Shown piece after piece: positions 1 to 11,014 of a DNA stretch of 64,000 bases; position 1 is the stretch's first letter, and each line of letters opens with the position of its first letter. The stretch covers positions 496,001 to 560,000 of the forward strand of contig JALLLT010000004.1 in assembly GCA_025266875.1 (NCBI GenBank). Direction: 5' to 3'. The position numbers were made by a program, and so were the translations under genes. Below the pieces are notes generated by a model. The model saw nothing but the letters and a program-made list of their open reading frames with translations, was not told the origin of the DNA and did not search any database. Source of the DNA: Fennellomyces sp. T-0311 (Eukaryota; Mucoromycota; Mucoromycetes; Mucorales; Lichtheimiaceae).

Positions 1-1332
1 CGAAATAAATAATAGATATCAACAACGAGGTGAATTTGCGTAGATTGAGCACCAGGTTGAGAGTTAACGAGGATGCAGCTGCAGTCATGCGGTTGACGCC
101 AGCAATACAAACATATCTATATCCAAATTTAGTAAAATGAGTTTCTATGTAATAGAACAAGGACTTACTGAGTTAATACGTTCAGAACTAAAAATGCCCA
201 GAGTTTAGGAACGATAATCCGGTCCAGCACCGATCGGATCTGTTCTGGGAGCAATGTTGACAGTACATGGCCCAGCACCGGTACTTGTTGAAACACAACA
301 GGGAGTGGAGCAGCTGGCGAGGCACTATAAATGGCGGCACTTTCCGTTAAATCCTTGTAAAATAAGAGAAAGAAAGGCAGTGCCAGGAAATGCTATAAAC
401 GTCCTTTTGTGAGCGAATTTTTAATCATGATTCGTAAGCCCTTTGTTTTACCGTGTAGAATAATCCTTCTCGCCATTGTTTGCCGTATTTTTTATAGGTG
501 ACTTCCTGGATCAGGCCCATGCCAGCCGACAAGACCATACCAACAACCAATATAGCAATTCCAATTAAAAACTCCCCGGTCCCTGCCTGATCCTCATCCT
601 ACATTATCACGTTTTAGAGAAGCCAAGGGGAACATGTAAAGGGAAAGCCGAACCTGTTGTGTAGGCATAGTTGCGTTATCCAACGTTGCCCAGACAACAC
701 CAATGGTAACCAAGCCAACACCAATAATTTGGCCCTTTGGATACCTAAAATAATTGATCAGCTTTATTACCCGTGACACGCGATCGTGGCTACCTTTTGC
801 CCAGGATCAGGGCGCCCATGACCATATTGGCAAACAGTCCCCCGCTGCGAAAGATAATGTGCAAGGGCATTGATATCCGGTAAGCAAGTGCTGCATTATT
901 GAGCACTGAAACTACAAAGAAGAGCGCCACAAGAAGCATCCATCGCGAAAAAGGTACTTTGGTCGGTTTGAGCCGTGGGCCGTATGTACCCCACTCAAGT
1001 TGATTCCTTAATCCTTCCAATGCCACGAACAGGAACTGCCCAAACGTAACCAACTGTCCTAAATAACAAAATGGGTTGATTTTTCTATGCAATGGCTCGC
1101 TTGATTCGAAAGTCTACCACTCTTTGGGACATCTCTGGTGTTTGAAACAAGATGAATCAGTTGCCACGTTGATCAACTTTATTGCATAGCGACTTTACTT
1201 TACAATAACTTCTAGAGCAAACACATTGCTACAGCAACCACCGAATATAAGTGACAGAATGAGCGGGAACTCGGGAGCCACTATATGTGCTAGCGATCCG
1301 ATGAAACTTGGTGATGTATCCGCTGTTGTCAT
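1..1332 (-). CDS. YEA4: Golgi/ER nucleotide-sugar transporter, YEA4/SLC35B4 type (3' end outside window)
   Basis: Multi-pass membrane carrier that should import UDP-GlcNAc (or UDP-xylose, as in human SLC35B4) into the ER/Golgi for glycan or chitin synthesis. Six exons join in frame by GT-AG introns. Exon 1 (1199-1332) ends in the family motif FGGCCSNVFALEVIVK. Exon 2 (794-1084) carries YLGQLVTFGQFLFVALEG and MPLHIIFRSGGLFANMVMG. Exon 3 (654-744) follows in phase. Exon 4 (about 440-600) has GMGLIQEVTYKKYGKQWREG. The last exon in the window reads SLTLNLVLNLRKFTSLLIS, the conserved C-terminal helix. The start is the ATG at 1330-1332; an in-frame upstream ATG at 1381-1383 would add 17 residues. 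About 40 C-terminal residues lie beyond base 1. The next gene upstream on the same strand ends 180 bp away. Family assignment is firm; the sugar transported is inferred. Confidence 0.9.
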
Positions 1333-1512
1333 ATGTAGGTTAAAAGAGGATTGTGATACAGTGAGACGGTTATAAATCTGCATCTGGTAAAATCCGGAAG
1401 TTTCATATTTTTCCAGAACCTTATTTTTAATCGTTTATCATACAGAGGAGCTTTTGCGAAAAGATGAACTATGGAAACATAAAGGAGATTTGGTATAAAG
1501 CTTCTAGTGCTG

Positions 1513-3130
1513 TCATGGTGATACGGCGTATTCAGGATTCTTAACCATTCGACCATCTTCGAATACTTGTTCGCCGTTTGATTTGAAGTCCCACTGCCTG
1601 CCTAGATCAGAAAACATTTTTAGCTTGCTAATTGTGCTTTTCTGCCCAATTCGTCGTGATCCTTTACCTTTTTCTGGGAATTCGTTCCAAGCAGGCATGC
1701 AGGAACCCCAAGTATAGTCGAAGTTAACGGTTTCCTCTGCAATAATGAATTAGAAAAATATCAATCTTGTATTCGTTATTGTAGGATTTACCTGGACACA
1801 TGCATTTGCCAAACAAACCGTCATCGATGCAGTGTGCAAAGTTATCATGTTTGTACCCAATATCATAAAAGAAATGGACCTGAGATTTGTTCAAAAACAT
1901 GCCCGCTGCTAACGAATGCACGATTGCATCGCCCCACCGTTCATAAAAGAAATTGCCAGTCGAATCCAAATAATCAAAGTATGCCTATGGCAATGTTCAT
2001 TAGCGAAAAAAGCTGCATGGATTTGTTGCTTTTATATAGTTTACCTGATATTTTTCATCCCGCCAGAGATTGAGGGAGGCAATTTCAAAGTTGGACCAGA
2101 AATGACACATATTATATCCTTTCTCGTCACCAAACATCCTCAAAAGATTGGTTTTCAAGTTGTTCTTGTGTGCAAATTTCATTGTATGTTCCCAGATCGT
2201 TGGGATCGTTTGCGGAATCTCTTTAAGCGTGATAGTAAAGCTGTATAGTTTGTCATTTTCTTGCATATATACAAATGGATCGTAATCCAGGTCACAGTAA
2301 AAGTGAACTCCCGGTTCGACACGCCTATGAGAAGCTTATATAAGCACCATCCGGATCGTCCTATACTATTTGATATTACCAGTAGTAATCATATTTTGCA
2401 AGCAATGGATGATGATAAAAGTATCCCGAATTGAATCGACACATGTGTCGATACGATAGCGATCCTCCGTATAAAACACCCTGTGCTTGCATGTCTGACA
2501 TTTTTTCGTTCATTAAAGTTTGGTTGACCCATTCCGGCACCGACCACATGGTGTCGGGGACAAGACCGAACTCGATCGGTGCATCTGTGAGAGCCGAGAT
2601 GGAAGCTTTGAATATTTCGGTGAATGGTTCATCGTTGAGGAATACATAAGGATACTTGTATTTGCGATTGAAGCGACTATAAAAAAACGTGTTATAATGA
2701 AGGCCATCACATAAAAATTATAATCTCTTCTTTACTCTTCGAATTCTCGAATCGTACGTCGCATCGGTCGCAATTCGTTGTTTCTAACCAGAATAACGAT
2801 AACAGCATTGGCTCTGGTATCTCCAGGTGTTGTAAGGTTTTTGACAATATAAGTAGGCTGTGGCTCGACAGGTTCCGTTGCTACAGTGTTGGAATTATCC
2901 TTTGGTAGTTCTGGTGCAACTGCTGCATAGATCGGAACCGGGGCATCATTAGAAGCTTCTGTTTCTGGTGGATTGATGACTACTTCTTCTTGAGCCATAG
3001 ACTTGTCATTTGTTTGAACAGTGTAGCACGCACTATGTTCAGATTTCCTTGACACTAGGTAGAGGGATCCAAAGTAGAATAAGCATAGTGATAAGAGAAC
3101 GAAGAAGTACAAGGACGTAGTTCGCCGCAT
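1513..3130 (-). CDS. Alpha-1,2-mannosyltransferase, GT15 (KRE2/MNT1/KTR) family
   Basis: Type II Golgi membrane enzyme that adds alpha-1,2-mannose to N- and O-glycans using GDP-mannose. Exon 1 (about 2736-3130) gives a short cytosolic tail, one membrane anchor (residues ~7-26), an acidic, Pro-rich stem, and the start of the catalytic domain (ANAVIVILVRNNELRPMRR). Later exons join in frame: RFNRKYKYPYVFLNDEPFTE, LSYRHMCRFNSGYFYHHP, then YDYYW spliced to RVEPGVHFYCDLDYDPF. After these come YNMCHFWSNFEIASLNLWR and FFYERWGDAIVHSLAAGMF. The YWRVEP, DLDYDPF and FWSNFEI blocks are the family signatures; the glutamate of FWSNFEI is, as I recall, the proposed catalytic residue in yeast Kre2. The four introns I resolved are GT-AG; their boundaries are read by eye. 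TGA stop at 1513-1515. Complete as far as can be judged. Confidence 0.9.
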
Positions 3131-3959
3131 CTAAGGAACGACTAGGGTGGAAAAGGGGTGGAAAAGAAAGAAAAAATACAAGCAAGTCAAAAAGGTATCT
3201 TCCGTCGGTCGTTTATTTTTGCGTGATGCATCCTTTACATCCTCGGAGCCACATCATGAAAAACACGAGGATTATATGACTGTTGTTTCTTTTTTTCACA
3301 TATAATTTGCAAAGTCCTCTCTATCATTGTGCACACGATGAACTTTAACTAATTAAACAATATAGCAAATAAAGAAAATGTTTACTTTTCGCATGGACCA
3401 AGTAAGACGAAACGAAACAGCGGAATCCACGGGCTTCAGTCGCCGATTTTTATTGTTCCTATTAGGAAAAATTCAATTCCTTGGCATCGTGCTTTATGGA
3501 GTAAAATAGAGGAATAATGGATCAATGATACTGTGTGTATGCCGGCAATTAACGAGCCTTTTTACTATTTCGAACAACGAAATACGCACAACGTTCAATA
3601 TGAATTGTTGCTATTAAAAAAGATTGTGGGCAGTAATAGATGACCCGGAACGGGGTTCGTCGATCTATTTGTTTTTCTTACAAATGACGATCTCATATAT
3701 CAAAAAAGATGTGCCGGTGACAATCGTTCTTGGCAAATTTTTAGCGCGTACTATAAATACGTCGTACACCGTTAACCTCTACTTCCAATTACATTGCAAA
3801 TGCATTTTTCTGTAGCCGGAAAATAATTTATGCGAGTGCTAGTGTAACAGAAGAATGAAAAGTTTAATATCTGGTTAACACAAAATCAAAGTATGCATAT
3901 AGCGCCAAGTCTTCCATATATTTTTTATATAAATTCGTGTTTCTTTATACATTTTCCAA
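3131..3959. other. Intergenic, promoter side of the mannosyltransferase
   Basis: AT-rich and without a recognisable gene. The part next to 3130 must hold the promoter of the GT15 gene. The short plus-strand ORF at 3624-3815 has no recognisable domain and is not called. Confidence 0.5.
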
Positions 3960-4400
3960 TATATGCTTACTATGGTGTGATGTATAGTCGATCTTTTTTA
4001 TTCCGGAAAAGTTGAACGGTCCGGGTACTAGTATACAGTTACCAGCAATCCGTGTGTAGAGGCAAATGGATGCTTTGAATAGTTCACCTCGGTGTTGCCT
4101 CATTAAAAGCGTGTTCGGGTAACCACCAGAATGCATCATCTATAAGTTTAAAGAGCGAAAATGGATTCTGAACAAAACAGTTTTTTAGGTGCCATTGGAG
4201 TAGAAAGTCATTTTGAATCAGAATTACTTCTTTCTCAAAAGTAGCTCGACCTACTTTGTTTAAAATGCGTTTTCAGGTGATAGAGCCGATATTTCCGAAG
4301 TGACTTTTGAAAATGACTCCTGCGTTCGAATAATTCTTCAGCATTTAAATAAATTAGATTGTTAATACAACCCAGGACTTTTCGAAAGCACAGATCAAGA
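3960..4400 (-). pseudogene. Possible decayed GT15 mannosyltransferase relic
   Basis: Two minus-strand fragments resemble consecutive pieces of the neighbouring mannosyltransferase. The first (around 4300-4345) reads EELFERRSHFQKSLRKYR, compared with NELRPMRRTIREFEDRF in the intact gene. The second (around 4060-4130) reads GYPNTLLMRQHRGELFKASI, compared with KYPYVFLNDEPFTEIFKASI. They occur in the right order and strand, but the signature DEPFT is lost, no downstream catalytic blocks are seen and stops intervene. This is a weak-similarity call made by eye; chance resemblance remains possible. Confidence 0.35.
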
Positions 4401-5560
4401 AATATGGTTGCGGGGTTGCGTGATGAGCCTTTCACGCTAAAAGGGCGAAGGCTTCACAAAGTTCAAGATGCATCATGCAATGACGCTTGGCCAGCAGCAT
4501 TCACCTCAAGAAGAGATCGATTGTTATTATTAAAAACCGGTTCCTGCTAAAGCGAAAGCTGTTCTATGACCTTTTCCTATATATATAGACGTCCCATTTT
4601 TTCAATGGTGTATAGCCGATCACAAATGATACCAGGATGGTGCGCCAATAGCCACAAAAACAAAAGTGATGGATCATTTTCTTGGTAGGCTGCCGTGCGC
4701 AAACCTCTATAATCAATAACCGATCATCCGTCCTGTCCGGTAGATCCTGTCACTCCTTTTTGTTGTCATTGTTTCGAATCGTATGTTATGACACCGCATT
4801 TGGTTGTGGGCAACCATCATAATCAATCCATTTAATATACAATGATTTAATTACTCTGTATCCATATCTACTGTTGGCCTGGAAACTATGAAATATCGAC
4901 ATCTCTGCACGATAGATGTCGGAACGGTGTATGCTTCCAGATGGTAGCCCAGGCATAGCTCAATTTCAACAAGCGCCCATACAACAAAAGCTTCTTTGAC
5001 AGTATGCCAGAATTCAACAAACACAGTGAAGGCCCTAACAATGCCGGACCACAACCTCACCGATGCAATGGTCATTTAGAAGACGTTCTCGTTGGTTTGT
5101 CCAGCTGGCCCATGGATGTCGCCAAGCCATTCGGTGTTTTCTGGCAATGCATCAAATCACAACCTGGTAAAAAAAAAACTAAATCTCAGGGACGATCCAA
5201 GGAGTGAGAGCTAATGACTTTTTTTTTCCAGGTCAAGAACCAGTCCGATATTCACAACGATCGACTTCAGCTGAACCCAACACTTCCTCTTGAATCTCGT
5301 CCATTTAGCATTTTAGACAAAAGTTTTTGTAACAGCATCCTTTTCCGATAATATATTCATTGCCCTCGACGCTTGTTCATCAGTTGCGTGGCTCAAACGA
5401 TGCGAACATGGACCTGCATATCGATGTTGAATCCAGGTTTTCGTACCATACTGTATTAGTCGAAGCACTTGTTTTCGGCTGCACATCAATCCACGTGATG
5501 GGCATCAACCTATATGGCATTTATTTACAATACAACAGTGACCTTTATATATACATTCTT
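4401..5560. other. Region without a confident gene
   Basis: No known domain was recognised. A plus-strand stretch starting near 5004 could splice (donor after base 5165, acceptor TTTTCCAG near 5232) into a short protein of unknown kind, and an antisense ORF covers 4851-5075. Neither has supporting similarity. The 3' flank of the ArAE gene lies at the right edge. Confidence 0.3.
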
Positions 5561-8500
5561 TTAGACATGGAGTCGCAGCCATTCCTGAGGATCCTCGATA
5601 CCAACAAGATCCTCAACGGTTTCCAACAATGCTGAAAGTTCCTGTACAAACGTTCCACTACTCACAACATAGGTGCTGTACCTCAGGAATGAAGGATTGA
5701 TCAAATCATCTGGAAGAGCATGTATTTTACTATCGAGTGCTCGCACAAATCGATTCCGAGCCTCTCCTGGTGCAATCATATACGGTGGTAGTGCCATCTT
5801 TGCAGCCAATGTCGCTGACAATAATTTGATTGTTGTCATTACCGAGGCAAGCTAGTGGTGATACTGATCAGTTTCTTCAAATACTGCATAGTACCCTGCT
5901 CTTACATAATCACGGCGCTCCGTGATCAATGTGGATGCGATCTGTTGCCGCCAAATTGGACTCAATTCACGCAATGCGAAACCCTAAAGCAATCACATTT
6001 TAGAAGTACACCAATGACCGTAAGTCTTGATTTACCATATCAGCTACCAGATCCGCCATATTGTCCACTTTTTCAATCATAACTTTGTAACGTTCAATCG
6101 GAAACCGACCTCGCATAGGAGGTTCGAAACGAGCATGTTTCAAGAACGCTCTTTCGTCTGCAATTTGCCGACGGATGTTGAGTGCCATACGACGAAATCC
6201 TTTGATCTGCTCCTTGGTAGGATGGAATCCATTCATATTGTCTATCACAATGAATTGTGATGTAAGAATACCGTATAGTCTTCCAATATCCCGCAGTGTT
6301 TGTGCTAGTCGCTTGCGAAGTTCAACACGACCAATGTTTGGTTCCGGAACCATAGACAGGAACCCAGCGGCAAAGACACCAATGAGCACAAGCAGAATTC
6401 TCTATACCTGATAGGTTATTATGGATCACGGATTTTTATCTTTTTTGCTTATACCTTTCCAGCAACTGTCCAAACTTTATCATCGCCAACTTGAACACCT
6501 ACAGTATACTGGTATTCGTAAATTACCACCTACATAAAAGGATAAGTATTCTTGTTCTATACCGCTTAAAAATAGGTGTTACCAGAAGCATGGTGATATA
6601 TGTAAGGATGCAAAACATTCGGACTTCTGGTCTGTACATCAGGGCATAGTAGAGAAGCACTAGTATGACAAACATCACCACTGCTAACCCATAAGGGTTC
6701 CCTTGAGCTATCTCCCATACAACAATACCGATAACACCGCCTGCAACTGTGCCCAACATCCGTAGTAGCATCCTAAAGTAGAATGTCAATTAGTTCATCA
6801 GTATAACTTCCACAAAAGAATACCTGCGTGTAGAAAAACATTCCAGTAGACGGTATCATCCAAATCATCAAGATAATTAGTGCCCATTGACCTCGCCAAT
6901 TGATAAACCATTCAGCACTACTAGGAAGATAGACCGGAGTCGACAAAATCACAGCACCAGCAGCCGTCTTGAACGCAGTAAAAGTGAAAGGCTGGCGTAG
7001 CCACTGTCGTATCCGAAACAGACCATAAAAAAACTTGTGGAGTCGAGTAGTAGGTGGATCGACATCCGGATCACGATGATACCGTTTGCCGCTTGACACA
7101 ACAAACGCACCACCACCACAAGTACGATCACCATCCTCGTGCATATTGTAATCCGCGTCAGGTTCTCTTCTTGTATGAGTTCTGGTCAGAGCTAAATCCG
7201 TCGGATCGTCGTTTCCCTCGTGATCAACGGATTCCCCTTCCTTATCTGCAGCCGTCGATGACCATGTAGCTTGCCTGTCCCATAGCCATTTTCGCAAGGA
7301 CTTGGGGGTTGGAAACCATAACCGACGTTCTTGACGAATGATCTCTGCTTGTTCGATAAACGCAAGTAACTGGATAACCGTGCTCCCATATTCTCTGAGA
7401 GAAAACCGATACAAAGCCAGCAGATGTATACCACCGTAGTGTCTTTCCATTGGTGTTTCCCAATGTCCTGACAACAGCTGCGTTGCCTTTTTATCCACGG
7501 CAAATTCGCACTCTGTAATCAAATCTTGGAGTTGAGTAGAACTGATGTTGTTCAATGGTTTGCTTGGTTCTGTGGGTATTTTGCGACGAATGTATATAAT
7601 TCGAGGAAATGGCCATAGTAAACTTCCCCAGGTACTACGACTTGGTATCGCATGTAACATACGGAATCGAGAAATGCAGTCATCCATGGCACCATGCAAT
7701 GCGTCCACCACTTGCTGGAAGATTGGTTCAAGTTCGGCAATGGCACTTAATAACATTTGCTGTTCTTGTTGATAGGCCTTTTCGCTCCCTTCCGTTTCCA
7801 ATACTTCGATTGCTCGACCTTGCTTCCCCACAGAAAAGAACTCTTGCTTCAGCATTTGACAAATGCCAATACCGTGGAGTGGATGCCGCATCTCCTTGAT
7901 GATTCTGGTGATTTGGCTGATATCTTTGCCATTTAGCTGGGAATACAGGATGTCTCGGTGAACAGATCGTTTGCAGTCGATTAGAAGGAGCGTTCGACTT
8001 TGCAAACAATCATGTAGCGACGGCAATGTCGTGCTGAGGGTGGTTTGTGACAGAGATAGGAATCCTTCAGCGTGTTCCTTGAAGAACGTGTTATGGCCCT
8101 CCAATGCTTTGTTGAGAAGAAACATGTAGTTGCTGATGCTGTCATCTGGCCATATCAGTGCTGCTATGGCAAGTGCAATACCACCACCAAGAGCAATTGG
8201 TTTCATAAAGGTCCACTTTTGCTATTATTAGGAACGCGAAAATGCACACCATAAAGTGTAAACTTACCACAAGCGACGGTTGGAAGCCACGGATAATGGA
8301 GCTTTCGGTCATAGTAAACTGGCAAATAACAATAAGAAAAACTGGTTTTAAACACTTAAGACTGACTTACAGCCATGATGATCATGCCATTGAGACATCC
8401 AAAGTTGGCTAAATATTTTGGTTCTGTCAACAAAAATGCAACTTAAAATACATTTACCAACCTTTCGGAACGTAGAGTCGAAGAACACTAAGTGTAAACA

Positions 8501-9029
8501 CGCCTATAAAAAAGTATACGGCCAGAACACCACTTGATTTTGGTTGGACGGTAACTGGATTGGCGGGATCTCGAGCAAGGTCGGCGGTGAACATGGCTAA
8601 TTTTTACTTTGTGTTACTACTCGGTTTTTTTTCTGCGTGTAGCACGATCAGACAGACCAAGAAAGCTATATGCAGAAGCAATCAACCCGCCCAATGTACC
8701 AAACATGACGTCCTGTGCAACATATACATAAGATCATTGTGTTCTACAAGCTAAAGTGTCGAAAAGAGAATTACCTCGAAGACCACCCCAAACGTTCTTG
8801 AGGGAAAGTAAAATGAAAGTGTAATGCACACCAGCAATGTCCCTCGACCAATGCTTTCTCTACAGCGATCACTGAGTGTCATTATGATTGCAATGAGCAT
8901 GCCAACTGAAATCTTGATCGGTTTTCGCCATTTCTCAAACTTTGGAGGCCGTATTCGCTTCAACAAAGTTGTGAGTCGACTACTTTTGGGTGTCTCGTCG
9001 TGTAACGCTGGCTGTGGCGGCTTGTTCAT
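5561..9029 (-). CDS. ArAE/BRE4-family (aromatic acid exporter-like) polytopic membrane protein
   Basis: Large fungal membrane protein with an ArAE_2 N-terminal 6-TM region (DUF2422), a second FUSC-like TM block and a BRE4/DUF2421 C-terminus. It is a putative ER or plasma-membrane exporter; yeast Bre4 affects brefeldin A sensitivity. Exon 1 (8775-9029) starts at ATG 9029 with a basic Pro-rich tail then KISVGMLIAIIMTLSDRC. Exons 8646-8712, 8462-8596, 8371-8423 and 8268-8318 join in phase and supply the first TM block. The main exon (6824-8221) holds the cytosolic domain and FINWRGQWALIILMIWMIP. The next exon has LLRMLGTVAGGVIGIVVW, followed by RQIADERAFLKHARFEPP and the C-terminal ALPPYMIAPGEARNRF. 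The junction at 6774-6823 fits GT-AG only with a one-base frame mismatch, so that splice is unresolved. Product roughly 950-1000 residues. Confidence 0.82.
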
Positions 9030-9510
9030 CTCTTTGCTTTTTGATGCTGGTTCGACAGGATATTTACTACACGTACAGAAATGCTTAAAGAAGCGTGTCT
9101 CTCAAAGGAAAAGGCTCTGTTATTGGCCTTACCCTCACTTTCGGGATTTTCATTTGGATTGGAATGGTCCTGCCGGCCAAGCTTTTCCCCGTTCTGCATA
9201 TGCCCAACACAGCGGCTCCTGCCGCAAAGCAGAGAAATCGTTCTTCCCTAATTTTCTACCTAATGTACCAGCCCCATCAGGGTTACAGGCCTTCACGAAA
9301 TCTACAGCTGATGGAAATCTTTCATTTACGAGTGTGTACATATCCACTCCCTGGCACATATATTCACAAGTTGCAATTTATTGCACTCATGTATGCTTAT
9401 GACATGTGAACCATGATGTTAAGTGGGTATTGAGAGGAACCATGGACCTATAAGTTATATCAGTCTTAAAAGTTTGACTTATTTGTCATCTTTTGTCGAA
9501 TAAGGACTCA
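9030..9510. other. Intergenic, upstream of the ArAE gene
   Basis: It contains overlapping ORFs on both strands (9095-9409 plus, 9150-9359 minus) with no recognisable domain. It is probably the promoter and 5' region of the ArAE gene. Confidence 0.4.
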
Positions 9511-9686
9511 GTAGCTGCTAGGGCTCTAAATACGGGCGGGCAGGCCTGTGGACCGCCCGTTTTGGCCTGGCATTTTCGGGCATCGGGCCAGGAAAGCTGT
9601 ATGTAGGTGGGTGCCCGAACGGGCACGGTCCTATATATCAGCCCGCCCGTCGGGCCACTGGCCCGACCGAGTGCCCGAATGTGAAG

Positions 9687-9709
9687 TATATATATATATA
9701 TATATATAT
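9687..9709. repeat. (TA)n microsatellite inside the hAT element
   Basis: Uninterrupted TA dinucleotide run just inside the left CGGGC-rich subterminal region. Confidence 0.9.
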
Positions 9710-10293
9710 TCTTTATGAAACGTCCATCTAAATGAGGCCCTTGTTATATATGTAATTTGATTCTATCAAAACCGAGTATTGCAAATAAAGATTAATCAAC
9801 TAAGTATACATCTTTAATATGGAAAGATTTGTCAAAATGTTGAGCAGCTTCTACAATGATCCAGTTACACAATGATTGGTGTTGATGGGCCAAGTTGCGA
9901 CAATGAAAGGCTGCTACGTCAATTAGCACTATTCAAACTGCCTGCAGCACGCTAATCCGCAAATGTCTTAGAGCTTGGATAGGATCGGCATTAGTGTGAA
10001 AGGGCTATGTGTTCAAGCAAAGATAATTTCCAGCTGACATTGTGTAAGCAGAAGTAAAACGCGAAGATAAAGTGGGTCAGTATAATGATAGCTTTATTAC
10101 ACGAAAAAAAAAGGATAACAATAGTGATTGAAAAGTGCCTCGACCGTGCAGACACTTTATTACTGAAAAAAACCAACCTTTGGCTTACTAAATGTGGTGC
10201 TTCGCGGAAAACCATCAGATAAAGAAAAAAGAGCTACGACAAGCATCCTTCATCTTGAGTAGTGCGCTTGAAAAAGTGTACCTATTTGAAAAC

Positions 10294-10346
10294 AATAAGG
10301 GTGGCTGTGTATGCACCATTACAGTATGTACGCAGCCACCCTTATT
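10294..10346. repeat. Internal hairpin with 14-bp perfect stem
   Basis: AATAAGGGTGGCTG at 10294-10307 is the exact reverse complement of 10333-10346, with a 25-nt loop. It lies near the middle of the hAT-type element and is not obviously part of a gene. Confidence 0.75.
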
Positions 10347-11014
10347 TGATTGGGATGCACAACCAGTTCATCCTTTTCTTGCCATTCTTCTTCTCTTGGA
10401 TATAGTTCGCTGCCCACTCCATATCTGATAGCTGCCGTGTCGAAATGGAATGGAGTGCCGGTAAAACAACGGTGAGTCATGTGGTAAAATTGAGTTGTAT
10501 GGAAAATAAATGTGGTCGAGTAGTACTGTATGTGGTGATTAAAAATTCGTTCTGAAGCAATATGGTCGACCTGAATTCCATTTGACGGGCATCGAGAGAA
10601 AAAACGCTGCTGAAAAAATGCAAAGCAGGATGCATTCCTACGCCATTTGCGATGTCGAATTGCTGGTTTGTCTCACTGTGTCGCTTTGGCTTTTTGTACT
10701 TCTTGGTCTTCCTTTGTTGCTTGCAGAAGTTCTGCTGTTTCAAAAAGTGTGTGCAAGATAGCGATTACGTGATCCAATATAATAAAGACGACTTTTGCCC
10801 AAACATTATATACGATAACACAAGGCAGAACCCCATTTCACTTCTACATTAGTCATTGCTGCATTAAGATCGCTTACATTGTAGATTTCATCGGGCGGGC
10901 CATTTTAATTTGGGCTCTTGTAATTTCGGGTTCGGGCAAAAGACATGGCCCGTTTCGTTGGGCCCGACGGGCCACGGGCCACAGGTGTGGCCCGTTTAGA
11001 ACCCTAGTAGCTGT

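Larger units (their letters stand above)
9519..11006. mobile_element. Non-autonomous hAT-type DNA transposon (1,488 bp)
   Basis: The left end begins TAGGGCTCTAAATACGGGC and the right end, read inward, begins TAGGGTTCTAAACGGGC, giving imperfect terminal inverted repeats. The element is flanked by an 8-bp target-site duplication with one mismatch: GTAGCTGC at 9511-9518 and GTAGCTGT at 11007-11014. Both subterminal regions (about 9530-9675 and 10890-10995) are packed with CGGGC/GCCCG hexamer-like repeats. An 8-bp duplication, TAGGG-type ends and subterminal repeat arrays are typical of hAT elements. No transposase (no hATC dimerisation or BED domain) was recognised in the short internal ORFs, so it would need a transposase supplied in trans. 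Confidence 0.75.
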
